Part shown: positions 27,140 to 36,093 of the stretch, in pieces | Layout of the letters: every line of letters starts with the position of its first letter | Numbering within the stretch: the stretch's first letter is position 1 | Made by a program: the position numbers and the translations under genes | Assembly: GCF_005435165.1 (NCBI RefSeq) | Contig: NZ_SGUC01000006.1 | Coordinates: 1 to 64,000 of the forward strand | Direction of reading: 5' to 3' | Source of the DNA: Halorubrum sp. GN11_10-6_MGM | Lineage (GTDB): Archaea; Halobacteriota; Halobacteria; Halobacteriales; Haloferacaceae | Length of the DNA: 64,000 bases | The notes under the pieces: model-generated | What the model was told of the DNA's origin: nothing | What the model saw: only the letters and a program-made list of their open reading frames with translations | Databases searched by the model: none

Positions 27140-27204
27140 CGCTCGGCGACCCGTTTTCCGCACGCCCGAAACAGACGAAGCGCACGGCGCGGCAAACAAA
27201 TATC

Positions 27205-27217
27205 ACGATAAAATCGT
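27205..27217 (+). promoter_or_regulatory. dyad over the probable TATA box of the symporter operon
   Basis: ACGATAAAATCGT is a 5-bp inverted repeat around AAA in an unusually AT-rich gap (27190-27250). GATAAAAT fits a TATA element about 40 bases before the ATG. A dyad over the TATA box could be an operator. Confidence 0.45.
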
Positions 27218-27250
27218 ACAAACAAACCACGACCATACACACCACGACAC

Positions 27251-27787
27251 ATGACAAACAATAGCTCACAAGATTCGGACGACGCGGTCGCCGACGGGGG
27301 CCGCGCAGCCGACGAAGCGGTCACTGACGGTGGCCGCGCAGCTGACGACGCGGTCACCGACGGGGGCCGCGCAGCTGGCGACGCGGCCACCGACGGCGGC
27401 GTCGCCACGGGTGCGGCACAGGCGCACAACGACACCGACTACCTCGGCGCGGAGGTGAACATCCTGAATCCGAGTACGCCGTACATGCGCGACCACCTCC
27501 GTATCGTCTGGACGGGGTTCGCCATCTGGGTCCTCGCGGTGTGGGGGCCGGTAACGCTGACGCGACTCGCGCCCGGCCCGATGACGCAGTCGATGCCGAT
27601 CTTACAGTTCCCGCTCCACTACTTCCTCGTCGCGTTCGGCGCACCGACTAGCGCGCTGATCCTCTCGTTCTGGTACTCGCGAAAGCGGGACGCGCTCGAC
27701 GAGAAGTACGGTATCGAACACGACACCCCGACGGAGAGCGTGAGCGGCGCTGAGGCCGCTGCGGCGGACGGAGGGGTCGACGAATGA
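27251..27787 (+). CDS. sodium/solute symporter small subunit (DUF4212) with N-terminal repeats
   Basis: The 178-residue protein has two TM segments (about residues 84-106 and 118-140), with the typical FPLHYFLVAFGAPTSALILSFWYSRKRDALDEKYG in the second half. DUF4212 proteins pair with sodium:solute symporters of the VC_2705 branch, encoded here by the next gene with an ATGA overlap. The first 55 residues are an extension of 11-residue repeats (DDAV-TDGGRAA), unlike the family's normal short N-terminus. C-terminal 20 residues again carry ADGG. Acetate is a plausible substrate, given the neighbouring acs gene. Confidence 0.9.
   Translation: MTNNSSQDSDDAVADGGRAADEAVTDGGRAADDAVTDGGRAAGDAATDGGVATGAAQAHNDTDYLGAEVNILNPSTPYMRDHLRIVWTGFAIWVLAVWGPVTLTRLAPGPMTQSMPILQFPLHYFLVAFGAPTSALILSFWYSRKRDALDEKYGIEHDTPTESVSGAEAAAADGGVDE
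27278..27406 (+). repeat. 33-bp tandem repeats encoding DDAVTDGGRAA
   Basis: Three units of 33 bases (27278-27310, 27311-27343, 27344-27376) and a diverged 30-base fourth unit lie in frame at the start of the symporter small subunit gene. The differences are mostly silent, so the repeats are not brand new. Confidence 0.9.
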
Positions 27788-29544
27788 CGCCGAGTTCACT
27801 CCTCCTACAGAGCGAACTCCTGCCCGAAGCCCTCGACATCTCGTTCAAGATCGGCCCGGCAGTCCTCGTGATCGGCATGCTGGGGCTGTTCCTCACGATC
27901 GGGTTCGTCTTCCGCGTGGCGGACACCGAGGACATGTGGGTCGCCGGCCGCTCCATCGGGAACGTCGAGAACGGGATGGCGATCGGGGCGAACTGGATGT
28001 CGGCCGCGTCGTACCTCGGCATGGCGGCGTCGATCGCGCTCGCGGGCTTCTACGGGCTGGTGTACGTCGTCGGCTGGACGACGGGGTACTTCATCCTCCT
28101 CATCTTCCTCGCCGCGCAGCTGCGTCGGTTCGGGAAGTACACGGCGCCTGACTTCGTCGGCGACCGGTTCAACTCCGACACCGCGCGCGCCATCGCGGCG
28201 GTGACGACGTTCCTCATCGGCTTCGTCTACGCCATCGGGCAGGCGAAGGGGATGGCGCTGGTCGGTCTGTACATCTTCGGTAACTACGGGGCTCTCGTCC
28301 CCGGCTTGGACGGGTACCAAGTGATGGTCGTCGCCATGATGGTCATCACGGTCGGCTACCTGACGCTGTCCGGAATGTTGGGCGCCACGAAGAACCAGGC
28401 GGTCCAGTACGTCATCCTCATCCTCGCGTTCGTCGTCGGGCTGTTCGTGGTCGGCTACACCAACGGTTACTCCACGGTGTTACCGCAGCTAGAGTACGGC
28501 GCGCTGATCAGCCAGCTCGGCAGCGAGTTCTCCGAGCCGTTCGCCTCGTCGAGCTACTACCTCTGGGTCGCGACGACGTTCTCGCTGATCGTCGGCACCT
28601 GCGGGCTGCCGCACGTGCTGGTCCGGTTCTACACGGTCGAGAGCGAGCGGACCGCCCGCTGGTCGACGGTGTGGGGCCTGTTCTTCATCTGTATCCTCTA
28701 CTGGAGCGCGCCCGCGTTCGCGGCGTTCGGGACCGACCTCTACTCGCAGAACGTCGGCGCGACGTACGGCGACCCCGGCATGACGAGCGCGGCCAGCGAG
28801 GTTATCGTCGTGCTGGCGGCACAGCTGTCCGGGCTGCCGTCCTGGTTCGTCGGCATCGTCGCGGCGGGCGGTATCGCCGCGGCGATCGCGACGGTCGCCG
28901 GACTGTTCATCGCCGGCTCCTCGGCGATCAGCCACGACATCTACACGAACATCATCAACGAGGACGCGACGCAGCGCCAGCAGATCCTCGTCGGCCGCCT
29001 CTCGATCGTCGCGCTGGGCGCGCTGACCACGCTGGCGGCCTTGAACCCCGCCTCCTCGATCGCGGCGCTCGTCGGCTACGCGTTCTCGCTGGCCGGCTCC
29101 GTCCTGTTCCCGATGTTCTTCCTCGGCATGTGGTGGGAGAACGCCAACCGGCAGGGGGCGCTCGCCGGGATGACCACCGGGCTGACGCTCTGGTCGATCC
29201 CGATGATCAACCAGATCGTCCCGACGTACATCGGCTCGCTCGAAGCGCCGCTGTCGGCGGGGCTAGCGACGTGGATGCCCGCCATCGGCTCGGCGCTCAT
29301 CACGCTCCCGATCGTGTTCGCGGTCACCATCGCCGTCTCGATGGCGACCGACGAGCCGTCGCTGGAGACGAAGCGGATCGTCCGGCAGTGTCACAGCCCC
29401 GAGCCGATGGGGCAACAGGAGACCGCCGAGGACGTCGTCGCCGCCGACGGCGGCGAGGACGTGGCGACCGACGGCGGCCGCGCAGTTGACGACGCGCGCG
29501 CCGACGGCGGTGACGCGGCCGCGACCAAGGAGGGGGAGCGGTGA
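27784..29544 (+). CDS. sodium:solute symporter large subunit (VC_2705 / ActP-like)
   Basis: The 586-residue protein has about 13 hydrophobic segments and the SSS-family pattern: VAGRSIGNVENGMAIGANWMSAASYLG near the start, GQAKGMALVGLYIFG, and GTCGLPHVLVRFYTV. The short acidic insertion and partner DUF4212 subunit place it in the VC_2705 branch, usually thought to carry acetate or similar organic acids with Na+. The C-terminal 35 residues (VAADGGEDVATDGGRAVDDARADGG) resemble the repeats of the partner's N-terminus. It overlaps both neighbours by 1-4 bases, so small subunit, large subunit and stress protein form one operon. Confidence 0.92.
   Translation: MTPSSLLLQSELLPEALDISFKIGPAVLVIGMLGLFLTIGFVFRVADTEDMWVAGRSIGNVENGMAIGANWMSAASYLGMAASIALAGFYGLVYVVGWTTGYFILLIFLAAQLRRFGKYTAPDFVGDRFNSDTARAIAAVTTFLIGFVYAIGQAKGMALVGLYIFGNYGALVPGLDGYQVMVVAMMVITVGYLTLSGMLGATKNQAVQYVILILAFVVGLFVVGYTNGYSTVLPQLEYGALISQLGSEFSEPFASSSYYLWVATTFSLIVGTCGLPHVLVRFYTVESERTARWSTVWGLFFICILYWSAPAFAAFGTDLYSQNVGATYGDPGMTSAASEVIVVLAAQLSGLPSWFVGIVAAGGIAAAIATVAGLFIAGSSAISHDIYTNIINEDATQRQQILVGRLSIVALGALTTLAALNPASSIAALVGYAFSLAGSVLFPMFFLGMWWENANRQGALAGMTTGLTLWSIPMINQIVPTYIGSLEAPLSAGLATWMPAIGSALITLPIVFAVTIAVSMATDEPSLETKRIVRQCHSPEPMGQQETAEDVVAADGGEDVATDGGRAVDDARADGGDAAATKEGER
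29431..29520 (+). repeat. DGG-rich segment shared with the partner subunit
   Basis: This C-terminal segment of the large symporter gene encodes DGGEDVATDGGRAVDDARADGGD. Its core (ACCGACGGCGGCCGCGCAG) closely matches the tandem repeat units at 27278-27406 of the small-subunit gene. Confidence 0.75.
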
Positions 29545-30005
29545 TGTACGACCGCATCCTCGTCCCCACTGACGGCAGCGACGTCGCGGAGGCCGCCGTC
29601 GACCACGCGCTCGACCTCGCGGAGAAGTACGACGCGGAGGTCCACGCGCTGTACGTGGTCGACATCGACTCGGTGAACTTCAGCCTCGGAACCGAGCAGG
29701 TCGACCGGCTCAAGCAGGGTCGGTTCGACGAGATGGGCGAGCTGAAAGAGCAGGCGGACGAGGCGACCGGCGTGGTCGCCGGCCGCGGCGCCGACCGCGG
29801 CGTCGACGTCGTCGAACACGTCTCGGGCGGTCGGCCGCACAAGGTGATCGCCGACTACGCCGAGAACCACGAGATCGACCTCATCGTGATGGGGAGCCAC
29901 GGGCGGGCCGGCGTTCGGCGCGCGCTGCTCGGCAGCGTCACGGAGCGCACGCTGCGCTCGACGCACGTCCCCGTCCTCGTCGTCGACTACCTCGACGAGG
30001 ACTGA
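29544..30005 (+). CDS. universal stress protein (UspA family)
   Basis: The 153-residue single-domain protein starts YDRILVPTDGSDVAEAAVDHALDLA and ends with the ATP-binding signature GSHGRAGVRRALLGSVTERTLRSTHVPVLVV. These proteins bind ATP and dimerise. Its ATG shares one base with the symporter stop; a GTG three bases earlier is possible. Universal stress proteins often accompany transporters in haloarchaea, so a role in tuning the symporter is plausible but inferred. Confidence 0.95.
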   Translation: MYDRILVPTDGSDVAEAAVDHALDLAEKYDAEVHALYVVDIDSVNFSLGTEQVDRLKQGRFDEMGELKEQADEATGVVAGRGADRGVDVVEHVSGGRPHKVIADYAENHEIDLIVMGSHGRAGVRRALLGSVTERTLRSTHVPVLVVDYLDED

Positions 30006-30112
30006 GGCCGCCGCGCCGGGACCGTGCCGCCCGGCCCGCGAACCGTTCCGCCGCGCGGTCGACGCCGCGCGATTCCGCAACACCGACGTAACTCCTCGCA
30101 CACACTCACCAC

Positions 30113-30388
30113 ATGCCCGACTCGGACGCCCCGGAGACGCCCGACGACCAGCCGACCGACCCGAGCGTCGCCGACCGCGCCCGAACCGTCCTCAGCGAGA
30201 ACGGCACGGGCATGGCGCAGGACCTGTTGTTCGCGCTCGCTTGGGTCGGGCTCGCGTCGATCCTGTACGACTTCGTCTTCCCGACGGCGCCGCGGTGGGT
30301 GCTGTACATGTTCATGCTCGCGGGGATCCCCGCGTACTTCGGTTTCTTCATCTCGCTGGAGATAGCCAAGGAGCGCAGCGCGCGCTGA
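30113..30388 (+). CDS. small membrane protein, two TM segments
   Basis: The 91-residue protein has an acidic N-terminus (about 30 residues) and two hydrophobic segments (about residues 36-53 and 58-80), ending IAKERSAR. ATG at 30113. It follows the symporter operon on the same strand after 107 bases. No recognised motif. It is convergent with the epimerase-like gene at 30430. Confidence 0.7.
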   Translation: MPDSDAPETPDDQPTDPSVADRARTVLSENGTGMAQDLLFALAWVGLASILYDFVFPTAPRWVLYMFMLAGIPAYFGFFISLEIAKERSAR

Positions 30389-30429
30389 CGCCGCCCCGCG
30401 AGCGGTCGGTCTCGTTCGTCCGCGGTCGG

Positions 30430-31086
30430 TCACCCGGCGAGATCGCGAATGTCACCGACGTCGAGCAGTCGCTCGTCCGGGTTCAACGCGGCGCGGTACG
30501 TCGCCCGCGCGACGGTGTCGACGGAGAGCGGCCGCGACTCGCCGAGCCGCGACGCGATCGGTCGCGCGCTCGCGACGAACCGGAGGACCCGGTCGACGAC
30601 CGCCGGGACGTGCGGCTGGCCCTCGCCGTACACCGGTCCCGGCCGGAGGACGACCGTGTCGAGATCGAGGTCGGCGATCGCGGTCTCGGCGCGGCGCTTG
30701 GCGGTCAGGTAGGCGGCTCGGACGCCGGGGGGCTTCGCGGTCGCGGAGAGAAAGACGAACGCGTCGACGCCGGCGCGTTCCGCCTCCAGCGCCGCGATGA
30801 CGGCGGCGTCGCCGTTGACGCGCTCGAAGGTGACGCCGTCGGTCGCCGCCTCGGTGAGCGTTCCGACGGCGTGGACGACGGCGTCGACCCCGTCGAGGCG
30901 GTCGCGCCACGCGTTCGGCCGGAAGAGGTCGGCGCTCGTCCACGAGACCTCGTCGGTCCACGCCTCGTCGACGTCCGGGCGGCCGCTCCGCGAGACGCTG
31001 CGGACCTCGTGGCCGTCGCGGACCGCGAACCGACAGACCGAGCGTCCGATGAAGCCGCTGCCGCCGACGACGAGGAGGGTGGTCAT
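30430..31086 (-). CDS. NAD(P)-binding epimerase/oxidoreductase (NDUFA9-like atypical SDR)
   Basis: The 218-residue protein starts with a Rossmann loop GGSGFIG (residues 8-14) and continues as an atypical extended SDR: VDAVVHAVGTLTEAA, FVFLSATAKPPGVRAAYLTAKRRAE with a YxxxK pair, and VLRPGPVYGEG. Such proteins bind NAD(P)H and include the complex I 39-kDa subunit type. Length is shorter than the usual 290-300. The substrate is unknown. Confidence 0.85.
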   Translation of the reverse strand: MTTLLVVGGSGFIGRSVCRFAVRDGHEVRSVSRSGRPDVDEAWTDEVSWTSADLFRPNAWRDRLDGVDAVVHAVGTLTEAATDGVTFERVNGDAAVIAALEAERAGVDAFVFLSATAKPPGVRAAYLTAKRRAETAIADLDLDTVVLRPGPVYGEGQPHVPAVVDRVLRFVASARPIASRLGESRPLSVDTVARATYRAALNPDERLLDVGDIRDLAG

Positions 31087-31164
31087 GGCTCCGCGTACGC
31101 GCCGGGTCGTCTTGGGACTTCGGGACGGGACGCCGAAAAGAAGTTAGACGCGGTCGGCCGCCGA

Positions 31165-33843
31165 TCAGCGCCGGAGGACCCCGAAGAGCACGTAGTCCCG
31201 GTCGGGATCGTACCGGCGGAACAGGAGGCTGTTCGTCAGCACCGATACCGAAGAGAACGCCATCGCCCCGGCCGCGAGGGCGGGCTGGAGCAACCCGAGG
31301 GACGCGAGGGGGATCATCGCGGTGTTGTAGCCGAGCGCCCACACGAGGTTCTGTTTGATCTTCTGAAGCGTCGCGTCCGAGACCCGGATCGCCTTCACGA
31401 CGTCGAGCGGGTCGTCGCGCATCAGCGTCACGTCGGCGGCCTCGATGGCCACGTCGGTCCCGGAGCCGATGGCGGTGCCGACGTGCGCCACCGCGAGCGC
31501 CGGCGCGTCGTTGACGCCGTCGCCGACCATCATCGCCTTCCGACCGTCGGCCTGAATCTCCTCGACCGCGTCCGACTTGTCTTCGGGGAGGACTCCGGCG
31601 CGGACGTTCTCGGGGTCGATCCCGACCTGCTCGGCGACCGCGCGGGCCGTGCGCTCGTTGTCGCCCGTGATCATCATCACGTCGACGCCGCGCTCTTTCA
31701 GCTGGCTCACGGCGTCTTTCGCGCTCTCTTTGACCGTGTCCGCGTCGGCGACGACGCCGAGGAGTTCCCCCTCGTCGGCGCCGGCGGGCACGCGGGCGAC
31801 GAGCATCGCCGTCTTCCCCTCGCGTTCGAGCCGCTCCATCGCGTCCGCGGCCGGCGAGGGGTCGATTCCGGCGTCGCGCAGGAGCTTCCGGTTGCCGACG
31901 AGGATCTCGTCGCCGTCCACCGTCGCCTTCACGCCGTGCCCGGGGACGTTCTCGAACTCCGCGGGGTCGGCGAGGTCGAGACCGCGCGCCTCAGCGCCCT
32001 CGACGATGGCGCGGGCGAGGGGGTGTTCGCTCCCGCGTTCGGCGCTCGCGGCGAGGCGGAGGATCTCGTCTTCCGGCGTCGCCGTCGCGTCGTCGGTCTC
32101 CGCATCGTCGGCTTCCGCGTCGTCGCCGCCCTCGACGACCGCGCCGCCGTCGGGGAGCGTTCCGCCGTCGTCGCCGACCGCGACCACGTCCGTGAGCTCC
32201 ATCTCGCCCTCGGTGAGCGTCCCGGTCTTGTCGAAGACGACGGTGTCGACGTCCTTCGCGCGTTCGAGGACGTCGCCGCCCTTGAACAGGACGCCGTTTT
32301 GCGCCCCGATGGTGGTCCCGACCATCGTCGCGGCCGGCGTCGCGAGCCCGAGCGCGCAGGGACACGCGATCAGGACCGAGGAGGCGAACACGACGATCGC
32401 GAACTCGAACACGGAGACGGTCCCGCCGACCGGGGCGGGGCCGCCCGCGACCTGGCCCCACAGCGGGAGCCGGTCGACGAACGCGGCGAGCGTCTCGGGG
32501 AAGAGGAACCAGACGACGCCCCACAGCAGGGCGTTGGCGATGACCGCCGGTACGAAGTACGCCGAGATGCGGTCCGCGAGGTTCTGGATGTCGGGCTGGC
32601 GGGACTGCGCCTCCTTCACCGTCTGGACGATCTGCTGGAGCGCGGTGTCCGCGCCGACCTTCGTCGCCTCGACGACGAGGAGCCCGTTCTCGTTGATGGT
32701 GGAGCCGACGACCTCGTCGCCCTCCTCCTTCTCGACGGGGACCGACTCGCCGGTCACCATCGACTCGTCGACGGCGGACTGCCCCTCGACGACGACCCCG
32801 TCGGTCGGGATCTGCTCGCCGGGGCGGACCTTCATCCGGTCGCCGACCTCGACCTCGTCGATCGGGACCTCCTCCTCGTCGCCGTCCTCGTCGACGAGGG
32901 TGGCGGTGTCGGCCTCCATCTCCAGCAGCTTCCGGAGCGCCTCGCCGGCCTGCCCCTTCGAGCGGGCTTCGAGGTAGTTGCCGAGCGTGATGAAGACGAG
33001 GATGAGCGCGGCCGTGTCGAAGTAGACGCTCCCGGCGACCGCGTTGAGGAGGACGGCGACGGAGTAGACGTACGCCGTCGTGGAGCCGAGGGCGATCAGC
33101 ACGTCCATGTTGGCGCGCCCGTTCGTGACGAGCGCCTTGTAGGAGTTCTTATAGAAGGGTCGGCCGAGCGCGATCTGGACCGGCGTCGCGAGCGCGAACT
33201 GCGCCCACTCGGCCCTGACGCCGAAGATCCGGTCCGGAATCACCGTTCCCCCGAGCAGGAGCTTGTCGACCATGAAAAAGAGGAGGGGCGCGGCGAGCAC
33301 GGCGCCGAACAGCGTCAGCCGGAGCTGTTTTCTGATCTCGGCGTTCCGTGCGGCGTCGCGCGCGCTCTCGCCCGAGTCGCCGCCGCTTCCCCCATCCGCG
33401 TCCTCCCCCTCGCCGCCGTCGCCCTCGCGGACCGGCGAGTAGCCCGCCTCCTCGACGGCGTCGTACAGCGCCGACAGCGAGGTCTCGGCGGGGTTGTACC
33501 GCACCTGCGCCTCGTCCGTGGCGTAGTTCACGTCGGCCTCGATGACTCCGGGCACGCCTTCGAGCGCGTCGCGGTTTGCGTCCGCGCAGTTCGCGCAGCT
33601 CATGTCCGTGATCGCGACGGTCACGCTCTCGGAGACCGCGCCGTAGCCCGCGTCCTCGATCGCGTCGTAGATCGCGGCGAGCGACGTCGTCGCCGGGTCG
33701 AACTCGACGGTCGCCTCGTCCGTGGCGTAGTTCGCGTCCGCCCGCTCGACGCCGTCTATCGACTCGACGGCGTCGCCGACCGTCGCCGAGCAGTTGGCGC
33801 AGCTCATCCCCGTGATGTCGAGGTGGGTTGTTCTGGTACTCAT
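31165..33843 (-). CDS. copA: copper-translocating P-type ATPase with two metal-binding domains
   Basis: The 892-residue P1B-type ATPase has two N-terminal heavy-metal domains (GMSCANC, Cys15/18, and DMSCANC, Cys83/86), eight hydrophobic segments, TGESVP, the copper motif CPC (494-496), DKTGTLTEG with the phosphorylated Asp near 538, HPLAR and [10 protein letters not shown]. It exports Cu+ (or Ag+). An acidic Gly/Asp/Glu linker (about residues 140-165) follows the second metal domain, and an acidic insertion is in the P/N domain (about 560-590). ATG at 33843 is preceded on the minus strand by CTAAGG about 30 bases upstream. Copper chaperone or regulator genes are not adjacent. Confidence 0.95.
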   Translation of the reverse strand: MSTRTTHLDITGMSCANCSATVGDAVESIDGVERADANYATDEATVEFDPATTSLAAIYDAIEDAGYGAVSESVTVAITDMSCANCADANRDALEGVPGVIEADVNYATDEAQVRYNPAETSLSALYDAVEEAGYSPVREGDGGEGEDADGGSGGDSGESARDAARNAEIRKQLRLTLFGAVLAAPLLFFMVDKLLLGGTVIPDRIFGVRAEWAQFALATPVQIALGRPFYKNSYKALVTNGRANMDVLIALGSTTAYVYSVAVLLNAVAGSVYFDTAALILVFITLGNYLEARSKGQAGEALRKLLEMEADTATLVDEDGDEEEVPIDEVEVGDRMKVRPGEQIPTDGVVVEGQSAVDESMVTGESVPVEKEEGDEVVGSTINENGLLVVEATKVGADTALQQIVQTVKEAQSRQPDIQNLADRISAYFVPAVIANALLWGVVWFLFPETLAAFVDRLPLWGQVAGGPAPVGGTVSVFEFAIVVFASSVLIACPCALGLATPAATMVGTTIGAQNGVLFKGGDVLERAKDVDTVVFDKTGTLTEGEMELTDVVAVGDDGGTLPDGGAVVEGGDDAEADDAETDDATATPEDEILRLAASAERGSEHPLARAIVEGAEARGLDLADPAEFENVPGHGVKATVDGDEILVGNRKLLRDAGIDPSPAADAMERLEREGKTAMLVARVPAGADEGELLGVVADADTVKESAKDAVSQLKERGVDVMMITGDNERTARAVAEQVGIDPENVRAGVLPEDKSDAVEEIQADGRKAMMVGDGVNDAPALAVAHVGTAIGSGTDVAIEAADVTLMRDDPLDVVKAIRVSDATLQKIKQNLVWALGYNTAMIPLASLGLLQPALAAGAMAFSSVSVLTNSLLFRRYDPDRDYVLFGVLRR

Positions 33844-33992
33844 CTTGGGTACTACTACGGGATACTCCCTTAGTGCGTTTTCCCATTCGGAAGCAAAGCC
33901 AGAGGCGAGTCGAAATTTGGAATACAAAGTGAAACACGGGTGTCGGCCGATTTTGGTCCGATTTCCGCTCGGCGTAAACGGCGCACACAACA

Positions 33993-33998
33993 CTTATG
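33993..33998 (+). promoter_or_regulatory. TATA-like element of the cold shock gene
   Basis: CTTATG lies about 30 bases before ATG 34026. The gap 33844-34025 also serves the divergent copA gene. Confidence 0.45.
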
Positions 33999-34025
33999 CC
34001 CACGTCGGGTGACTGTTAGGCTGCG

Positions 34026-34220
34026 ATGGCGACAGGCAAGGTCGACTTCTTCAACGACACCGGCGGCTACGGATTCATCGAGACTGACGACGCTGACGAG
34101 GACGTGTTCTTCCACATGGAAGACGTCGGCGGCCCGGACCTCGAGGAGGGACAGGAGGTAGAGTTCGAGATCGAGGAGGCGGACAAAGGTCCGCGCGCGA
34201 AGAACCTCACTCGACTGTAG
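34026..34220 (+). CDS. cspA: cold shock domain protein (CspA family)
   Basis: The 64-residue single cold-shock domain has the RNP-like motifs GGYGFIE and DVFFHMED and the family start GKVDFFNDTGG. It binds single-stranded RNA or DNA. It is strongly acidic, as expected in halophiles. Divergent from copA and followed by an unrelated gene. Confidence 0.96.
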   Translation: MATGKVDFFNDTGGYGFIETDDADEDVFFHMEDVGGPDLEEGQEVEFEIEEADKGPRAKNLTRL

Positions 34221-34337
34221 CTCGGTCGCGGCATCCGCTACCGGCGAACTCGGACAGCTCTCGAAACGCGTTCCGCGTATATTCTCACCGCGAGCGACGG
34301 CGCCGGGGTTTTCCTCGCCGAGCGCCGAAAACAACGC

Positions 34338-34877
34338 ATGCCCGTCGACGACCTCGACGCGTTCGTGGCCGAGAACCTCGACCGCTACGCCGAGACCCAG
34401 GGCGTTCTCCCGGAGCGGCTCGACGAGTTCGGCGAGCGGTATCGGTCGCAGGGACACCTGACGCGCGAACAGCTGTACGAGATCGCCTACGAGTCGTCGA
34501 CCCGGAGCGCCTACCACGTCGAGAAGAACTCCGAGGGCCGGTGCCGAGAGGTGACCCGCAACGCGCGCGCCGTGGACGGCGACTTCTCGACGGTCCACCT
34601 GATCACCGGCCTCGCCGGGTTCAAGCCGCCGACCGCGTCGTGCGTGCTGGCCGCGCTCGACGGCGACCGCCACGCCGTCGTCGACACGCGCGTCTGGGCG
34701 TCCTTAGAGCGACTCAGCTACCTCGACGGACGGAAGGAGTCGTTCGACGCCGCCGACTACGTGACGATGATCGGGCCGATCCGCGAGATCGCCGACGAAA
34801 CGGGGTACCGCGCGGTCGACGTGGGGTACGCGCTGTTCGCGCACGACGCGCACGTCCGGGAGGGGACGCTCCACTGA
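34338..34877 (+). CDS. helix-hairpin-helix protein resembling the HhH-GPD glycosylase fold
   Basis: The protein is 179 residues. The block LAGFKPPTASCVLAAL (about residues 92-107) followed by AVVDTRVWASL (113-123, with Asp116) mirrors the hairpin and the catalytic-Asp strand of HhH-GPD DNA glycosylases (GxGxxTAxxVL ... VDTHV). No iron-sulfur cluster cysteines follow. The N-terminal half is helical without motif. A DNA glycosylase or a DNA-binding relative is possible; the hairpin has PP where GxG is expected. ATG at 34338. Confidence 0.6.
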   Translation: MPVDDLDAFVAENLDRYAETQGVLPERLDEFGERYRSQGHLTREQLYEIAYESSTRSAYHVEKNSEGRCREVTRNARAVDGDFSTVHLITGLAGFKPPTASCVLAALDGDRHAVVDTRVWASLERLSYLDGRKESFDAADYVTMIGPIREIADETGYRAVDVGYALFAHDAHVREGTLH

Positions 34878-34901
34878 GGTGCGGGCCCGCGGCGAGACGA
34901 G

Positions 34902-35897
34902 CTATACCGGGAACTCGACGCCCGTCGCCTCGGTCGAGTACTCCCAGAGCCGCCGCGCGTCCTCGCGGTCGTAGGAGGCGTCGTTCGACCGGCCGACGGT
35001 CGGGTGCCCGCGCATGTTCATGAACCCGCCGGGCTCGACGTACGCCCCGCCGTCGATGTCGGTCGTCGCCGCGTACAGCATCGGTTCGACGCCGACGTCG
35101 GGGTCCTGCCCGAGGACGGCGTTCGCGACCTTCATGCCGACTTTCATCAGGGGGTTGCCGCTCTCTTCGGCGGTCCGCATCTGGAGGTTCGTGTCGGTGT
35201 ATCCGGGGTGGCAGGCGACGCTGCGGACGCCGCTTACGTCCTCAGACGCGTCGAGCCGCCGCTGTAGCTCGTAGGCGAAGAGCAGGTTCGACAGCTTGCT
35301 GCGCCCGTACGCCTTCCACTTGCCGTACGACCGCTCCCAGTTGAGGTCCGAGAAGTCCATCTCGCCCTGCTCGTGGGCGCCCGAGGACTGGGTGACGACG
35401 CGCGCGTCGCCGGACTCCGTCCGGCTTCCAGCGGCGCTGCGCGCCGCCCCGTCCCCGCCGATCCCCTCGGCCGCGTCGAGGAGGTCGAACAGTCGTCCGG
35501 TGAGCGCAAAGTGTCCGAGATGGTTGACGCCGAACTGCGTCTCGAAGCCGTCCTCGGTCTCGCTCCGCGGGATCGCCATCACGCCGGCGTTGTTGCAGAG
35601 CACGTCGACGGCGTCGTAGTCGGCCGCGAGCCCGTCGGCGAACGACGCCACCGAATCGAGCGAGGCGAGGTCGCACTCGCGGACGTCGAGCGCGCCGTCG
35701 ACCTCGCCCCCCGCGTCCGCCCGGATCTCGTCGGCCGCGTCCTCGGCGCGCTCGACGCTCCGGCACGCCATCACGACGGTCGCGCCCTTCGCGGCGAACG
35801 CGCGCGTCCCCTCGAACCCCAGCCCGCTGTTCGCGCCCGTGACGACGACCGTCTTCCCGTCCAATCGCGGCATCTCGTCGGCCGTCCATCCTGACAT
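34902..35897 (-). CDS. short-chain dehydrogenase (retinol-dehydrogenase/WW-oxidoreductase-like)
   Basis: The 331-residue SDR has TGANSGLG (residues 20-27), NNAGVM, the active serine in VTQSSGAHEQ, and YGRSKLSN with the YxxxK pair, then CHPGYTDTNLQ. The long loop with FDLLDAAEG...RSAAGSRTE is an insertion. This branch acts on lipophilic alcohols or aldehydes in eukaryotes; archaeal [13 protein letters not shown] unknown. ATG at 35897; the frame is open further upstream, but that part is basic and overlaps the Top6B promoter area. Confidence 0.88.
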   Translation of the reverse strand: MSGWTADEMPRLDGKTVVVTGANSGLGFEGTRAFAAKGATVVMACRSVERAEDAADEIRADAGGEVDGALDVRECDLASLDSVASFADGLAADYDAVDVLCNNAGVMAIPRSETEDGFETQFGVNHLGHFALTGRLFDLLDAAEGIGGDGAARSAAGSRTESGDARVVTQSSGAHEQGEMDFSDLNWERSYGKWKAYGRSKLSNLLFAYELQRRLDASEDVSGVRSVACHPGYTDTNLQMRTAEESGNPLMKVGMKVANAVLGQDPDVGVEPMLYAATTDIDGGAYVEPGGFMNMRGHPTVGRSNDASYDREDARRLWEYSTEATGVEFPV

Positions 35898-36093
35898 GGC
35901 CGATCGAAGGGACGTCGAGGGGAGAAAGCTGTCGGCGGGATCGGACGTTGCCCGTTCGGGTTCGGGATTGCCGACGGCGAGCCGTGCGACACCGTACCGA
36001 ACAGCGGGACGAGAGAGCGTCTGACGGCGAGATACACTTTCACCGCGCCGGCGGTGCGTTTTTAGGTGCCTCGGTGGAAGGGAGGGATACCGA

